Shown here: positions 60,819-64,000 of the stretch, one piece after another
Layout: every line of letters starts with the position of its first letter
Position numbering within the stretch: the stretch's first letter is position 1
From: Lysinibacillus_B sp042920265
GTDB taxonomy: Bacteria > Bacillota > Bacilli > Bacillales_A > Planococcaceae
Assembly: GCF_042920265.1 (NCBI RefSeq)
Contig: NZ_JBDQZI010000002.1
Location: forward strand, 357,823 to 421,822
Length of the DNA stretch: 64,000 nucleotides
Reading direction: 5' to 3'
Notes under the pieces: generated by a model
Database searches by the model: none
Told to the model about the DNA's origin: nothing
What the model saw: the letters and a program-made list of their open reading frames with translations, nothing else
Translations under genes and position numbers: made by a program

Positions 60819-62114
60819 ATGGAAATGGAATGGGTACCTTTTATCGTTTTAAATTTTTTTATTGTGTTTGGTTCACTGTTTTATTTATTAAATATCCGAC
60901 CAACTGTTAAACGCATTTTCGCTTGTCTTATGTTAAATGCACTTGTTGCAATTATAGCTATTCAATTCTCACATATTCCTTGGCTTTCTCTTGCGCTCAG
61001 TATGTTGTTTAGCGGTAGTCTATTTTATTTCATCACGAAGAAAAGCATTGTCTTTTTACATTTAATGCTCGTTCACTTAATGACGATGCTTATAGAATAT
61101 TTTGCGCTCTTATTAGTACATCAATTTGAACTACCATTCATCATTCATGGATTACTGATTGTCTTCATGTTCACTGTGAGTCTTTATGGGTACAAACAAT
61201 TTATACATAACACCTTAAATCAGTTAGCGTTTTCAGCTCAGGTGCCGAGACTACTTCTCGTTGTTTGCATCATTACCTTCATTGTGTTTTATGTAACGGT
61301 CTTTGTCCCTTCTACGAATGGTGAAATAAAGGTTTCCTTATTAAATCTTGGCATGCTCTGTGCGTATTTTTTGTTTCTTTTAATTTCATCTCAATCAATC
61401 ATTCAAACGATGCGGAAGGAAGCTTTATGGCAACAAAAAGAGGTTGAACAGCGTTATTTTCATGAGTATATGGAAGGATTAGAGGAAATGAACCGAAAAG
61501 TCCAAAGAGTTCAACACGACTATTCGAACCTACTGCTATCCATGCACGGCTATATTGAACAGGAGGATTGGAAAGGATTAAAAGATCATTTTGAAACAAA
61601 TATCTTGCATACAACTCAGCAGCCGTTTAATGATTTCCAACAGCTTGAACATATTAAAATAATCGAACTAAAGGGACTCATTGGTGCAAAGCTATTAAAA
61701 GCAACTAACTTACATATTACAGTTCAAATAGAGGTGCCAGAAGAAATTAAATCCATACCATTGAATGTAATGGATTTGACAAGAATAATGGGGATTTTTT
61801 TGGATAACGCCATCGAGGCGAGCCTTCAGCATACAAATCCAAAAATCCAAATCGCTTTCCTGTATAGTGATCGACACGAACTAATCACCGTCATTCGAAA
61901 TACAACGAATCAGCACTATATGGATATGAAACAGCTATTCGACGAAAATTATTCAACAAAAGGAGAAAATAGAGGTTTCGGTTTATACAATGTAAAGCAA
62001 CTTTTAGAAAGCTACCCTACTACCGTGTTGAACACCTATGTAGAAGCAGGTTGGTTTATTCAAGAAATGGTTATTGAAAGAGAGGTAAGTTCAAATGAGA
62101 GTCGCCATTTGTGA
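60819..62114 (+). CDS. AgrC-like GHKL sensor histidine kinase
   Basis: ATG 60819 follows AAAGGAGGGG, giving 431 residues; the frame extends upstream to 60636 but that part overlaps the divergent promoter region. Six or seven membrane spans occupy about 1-205. The phospho-acceptor region has VQHDYSNLLLSMHGYI near 230, and the GHKL ATPase has LDNAIEASLQ and GFGLYNVKQLLE. This is the layout of peptide-pheromone receptors such as AgrC. It overlaps the regulator gene by 20 bp. No agrB or agrD gene is visible. Confidence 0.88.
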   Translation: MEMEWVPFIVLNFFIVFGSLFYLLNIRPTVKRIFACLMLNALVAIIAIQFSHIPWLSLALSMLFSGSLFYFITKKSIVFLHLMLVHLMTMLIEYFALLLVHQFELPFIIHGLLIVFMFTVSLYGYKQFIHNTLNQLAFSAQVPRLLLVVCIITFIVFYVTVFVPSTNGEIKVSLLNLGMLCAYFLFLLISSQSIIQTMRKEALWQQKEVEQRYFHEYMEGLEEMNRKVQRVQHDYSNLLLSMHGYIEQEDWKGLKDHFETNILHTTQQPFNDFQQLEHIKIIELKGLIGAKLLKATNLHITVQIEVPEEIKSIPLNVMDLTRIMGIFLDNAIEASLQHTNPKIQIAFLYSDRHELITVIRNTTNQHYMDMKQLFDENYSTKGENRGFGLYNVKQLLESYPTTVLNTYVEAGWFIQEMVIEREVSSNESRHL

Positions 62115-62832
62115 AGATGAGACTTTTCACCGAGCATGCATTTTAAAAGCTATCCAAAACTATGCATTATTTCAAGCACCGAGTATCGAAGTAGTTCTAT
62201 GTACAAATGACCCCCATGAATTATTACAACAAAGAAAATCCATACATATTGACTGTTATTTATTAGATATAGAATTAGGTAGTACGATCAATGGCTTAGA
62301 TGTTGCTAAAAGGATTCGCGAACAAGACCCACTTGCTCACATTATTTTTATTACAACATATGCCGATCGTTTAAGCTTAACATTTAAGTATAAACTCGCA
62401 GCCCTTGATTTTATTGTAAAAGATTCGCCCGAACAAATAGCGCTCGGCGTTATAGAAGCACTACAAGCTGCTTTGATGAAATACAAGCAATTAGGGAACA
62501 CTGATTCGACGAAGTGGTTTCAAATTAAAGTCGGGGAGAAGGTTAAAAACATTCGCTTGAAAGATATTTATTTTTTTGAAACATCTACACAACCACATAA
62601 ACTAGAGCTGCATGAACGAAATGGCTATCATACATTTTACGGCACGTTAAAAGAACTAGATCATCTAGGCGAGCACTTTTTCCGTTGCCATAAAAGTTAT
62701 CTTATTAACCTTGAAAATGTCAAAGAATTAAATATAAAAGAACGTTATGTCACGATGGAAAACGGTAGAAATTGCCCCATTGCCTTTCGATTACTAGGGA
62801 AACTTCAAAAAAGACTACAATTGTTTCAGTAA
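62095..62832 (+). CDS. AgrA-like LytTR response regulator
   Basis: A 245-residue regulator. Receiver domain residues include E7, D8 (ICEDE) and the phospho-acceptor in CYLLDIELGS near residue 59, with TTYAD and K following. The LytTR DNA-binding domain (about 145-245) has IYFFETSTQPHKLELH and FFRCHKSYLINLENVKEL, given in pieces. It is translated with the kinase gene (overlapping frames) and followed by a shared hairpin. Targets are unknown. Confidence 0.9.
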   Translation: MRVAICEDETFHRACILKAIQNYALFQAPSIEVVLCTNDPHELLQQRKSIHIDCYLLDIELGSTINGLDVAKRIREQDPLAHIIFITTYADRLSLTFKYKLAALDFIVKDSPEQIALGVIEALQAALMKYKQLGNTDSTKWFQIKVGEKVKNIRLKDIYFFETSTQPHKLELHERNGYHTFYGTLKELDHLGEHFFRCHKSYLINLENVKELNIKERYVTMENGRNCPIAFRLLGKLQKRLQLFQ

Positions 62833-62856
62833 TCAATCACTCTTTGTCACTCAATG

Positions 62857-62888
62857 CAAAAGACTACTTCACGCTGAAGTAGTCTTAC
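62857..62888. terminator. Bidirectional terminator between the AgrA-like and EamA genes
   Basis: AGACTACTTC pairs with GAAGTAGTCT; TTTTGC follows on the minus strand. The EamA stop at 62869 is inside the stem. Confidence 0.75.
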
Positions 62889-63735
62889 TCCCCATCGTTA
62901 ATACTAAAATCCCGCCTAAAATAAGCCCAACACCAATCCAAGACGTCCACGATAAGTATTCACCTAAGAAAAACACACCGAGCATTGCGGCTGTTAATGG
63001 CTCTGCTAAACTAAGCGTCACCGCGGCAGAGGAACTGACGAAACGAAGCCCAGCTAAAAAGAGCAAATAGGCCACACTCGTCGTCATAATGCCCATATAC
63101 AGCATCGGGACAAAGTTTTGCATATTGCCGATCCACGCCACCCCGTCCATTAGCGCGATGGGGGATAAAAATAACGCACATAAAGAAAAGGTCATCGCTA
63201 CAGCTGGCAATGTGTCCGCGCTTTTTGTGAGCTGCTTACTCACGTTTGTATACAGCGCAAACATCAATCCACCACCTAGTGCAAGTAGAACCCCCACTAC
63301 ATCGACGACTGCTTCCCCGCGATTCACGAAAAGCAATATACAACCTGTAATCGCAAAGCTTGTCGCCATTGCCCAAATGCGAGACGGCTTCGTTTTCCAA
63401 ATCAGCCATTCCAGTATGCCCGCAAATACAGGGGCACTGCCAATCGTGACAACAGTGCCAATCGCCACACCTGTAAAGCGAATCGATGAGAAAAATAAAC
63501 ATTGGAACAACGCAATCGCGACTGCGGCGGCTATGTTCCATTTCCATGGCCATGTGCGCCAATTCATTTTTCGCATCAGCAATACAACGATCAGTAGTGC
63601 CCCACCACCAATCCCTGAACGTACACACGCGACAGCAAATGACGAAATCCCATCCTGTAAAAATGTTTGTGTTGTTCCCGTCGTCCCCCACAGCATCGCT
63701 GCCAGTAACACCGCTATGTATGGTAAAGCTTGCAT
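62869..63735 (-). CDS. EamA/DMT family permease
   Basis: A 288-residue protein with ten predicted spans in two EamA repeats (about 5-140 and 150-285). AMLWGTTGTTQTFL marks the first, LAEPLTAAMLGVFFLGEYLSWTSW the second (given in pieces, LAEPLTAAMLG). Drug/metabolite transporters of this type export amino acids, nucleosides or other metabolites; the substrate is not known. AGGAGG lies before the ATG. Confidence 0.87.
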   Translation of the reverse strand: MQALPYIAVLLAAMLWGTTGTTQTFLQDGISSFAVACVRSGIGGGALLIVVLLMRKMNWRTWPWKWNIAAAVAIALFQCLFFSSIRFTGVAIGTVVTIGSAPVFAGILEWLIWKTKPSRIWAMATSFAITGCILLFVNRGEAVVDVVGVLLALGGGLMFALYTNVSKQLTKSADTLPAVAMTFSLCALFLSPIALMDGVAWIGNMQNFVPMLYMGIMTTSVAYLLFLAGLRFVSSSAAVTLSLAEPLTAAMLGVFFLGEYLSWTSWIGVGLILGGILVLTMGSKTTSA

Positions 63736-63807
63736 GATGACATCCCCTCCTCTTTAACTACAACCATTATAGTGGAAATACCTAGCTTTTGAGAGTGTGT
63801 TACTTCA

Positions 63808-63866
63808 TTTATCCGCGACTTTGAGTAGAATATACGCGAGTTTGGCTGAAATATGCGCGACTTTCA
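63808..63866. repeat. Three-unit 21-bp spaced array (family 2, second array)
   Basis: CGCGAC (63814), CGCGAG (63835) and CGCGAC (63856), each followed by TTT, exactly 21 bp apart with the same C-G-C alternation as at 33521-33580. In-frame stop codons on the plus strand rule out coding there. Confidence 0.75.
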
Positions 63867-63895
63867 GGAACAAAACAGTAAAAACATACTAACAT

Positions 63896-63938
63896 TAGTA
63901 GTACAAACCACGGCCATGGTTTGTGCTACTATTTTTTT
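63896..63938 (+). terminator. Strong hairpin with U-run, orphan
   Basis: TAGTAGTACAAACCA pairs with TGGTTTGTGCTACTA (one G-U) and is followed by TTTTTTT on the plus strand. No plus-strand gene ends upstream within 1 kb, so it may be a leader attenuator for a gene beyond the right edge. Confidence 0.6.
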
Positions 63939-64000
63939 ATAGTAGAAGTGAAGGAAAGCCGAACAGCCCCTGGGATCATTTAAGAATCCGTATTAAAAAC

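Noticed and set aside
63089..63757. 222-codon plus-strand ORF opposite the EamA gene
   Set aside because: Its composition is the reverse-frame image of a membrane protein gene; no ribosome site and no recognisable domain.
1..64000. tRNA, rRNA, riboswitch or T-box elements
   Set aside because: No cloverleaf, rRNA segment or recognisable riboswitch or T-box consensus was seen by eye on either strand; a covariance-model scan was not possible.

Overview
The window looks like chromosomal DNA of a low-to-mid GC Gram-positive endospore-former relative, most likely Planococcaceae (Lysinibacillus/Solibacillus-like). The reasons are strong AGGAGG-type ribosome binding sites with many TTG/GTG starts, Bacillus-type families (YvbH, YusW, YfiB/YfiC, HelD, PdaC, HemAT, DUF4003, DUF2804, MepB), Gram-positive lipoboxes and abundant U-tailed hairpin terminators. 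The genus is an inference. No rRNA, tRNA, CRISPR array, transposase or prophage gene was seen.

Layout. 1-5.5 kb: the 3'-truncated end of an AlgI-like MBOAT acyltransferase with a DUF4358 lipoprotein, a PrpE-like phosphatase, DUF4003, MepB and DUF3841 proteins. 6.2-16.4 kb: a complete phosphonate C-P lyase locus on the minus strand, phnGHIJK-M-L plus a PHP-domain cyclic phosphodiesterase, then phnD-C-E-E transport. Its phnF-type GntR regulator lies just upstream (17.2-17.9 kb). The whole structural locus is bracketed by two direct copies of a ~0.55-0.64 kb non-coding, MITE-like repeat. 18-22.3 kb: RNase H with two viroplasmin domains, a YvbH PH-domain protein, DUF4177 and an MMPL exporter. 22.4-25.1 kb: a carotenoid (phytoene/diapophytoene-type) desaturase divergent from a MerR/B12-domain (LitR/CarH-type) regulator, with three exact 11-bp direct repeats of CarH-operator type between them. 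25.4-33.4 kb: small membrane and lipoproteins, nitroreductase, amidase_6, DUF2804, HelD and a tandem GNAT protein. 33.6-47 kb: YfiB/YfiC heterodimeric exporter, PAS-PAS-GGDEF-EAL phosphodiesterase, split ThrE-type exporter, PdaC-like deacetylase, beta-propeller protein, hydrolase and GNAT. 47.4-50.1 kb: lysine 6-dehydrogenase-like and aldehyde dehydrogenase genes that could form a lysine to 2-aminoadipate route. 50-64 kb: an AIM24-like protein, HemAT aerotaxis sensor, UppP, YkuE-like phosphoesterase, a VanR/VanS-like two-component system with a tiny membrane ORF between its genes, an M50 protease, CcsB/ResC-type cytochrome c assembly protein, an AgrC/AgrA-like pair and an EamA permease.

The main points for a second look are these. 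PhnJ keeps only two of the four C-P lyase cysteines, while PhnK in the same operon carries an extra CxxC-CxxC insertion. Direct MITE-like repeats frame the phn locus. A CarH-type operator sits beside a regulator with altered cobalamin-pocket residues. Four intergenic arrays show strict 21-bp spacing with two alternating half-motifs. Several small ORFs have good ribosome binding sites but are easily missed.
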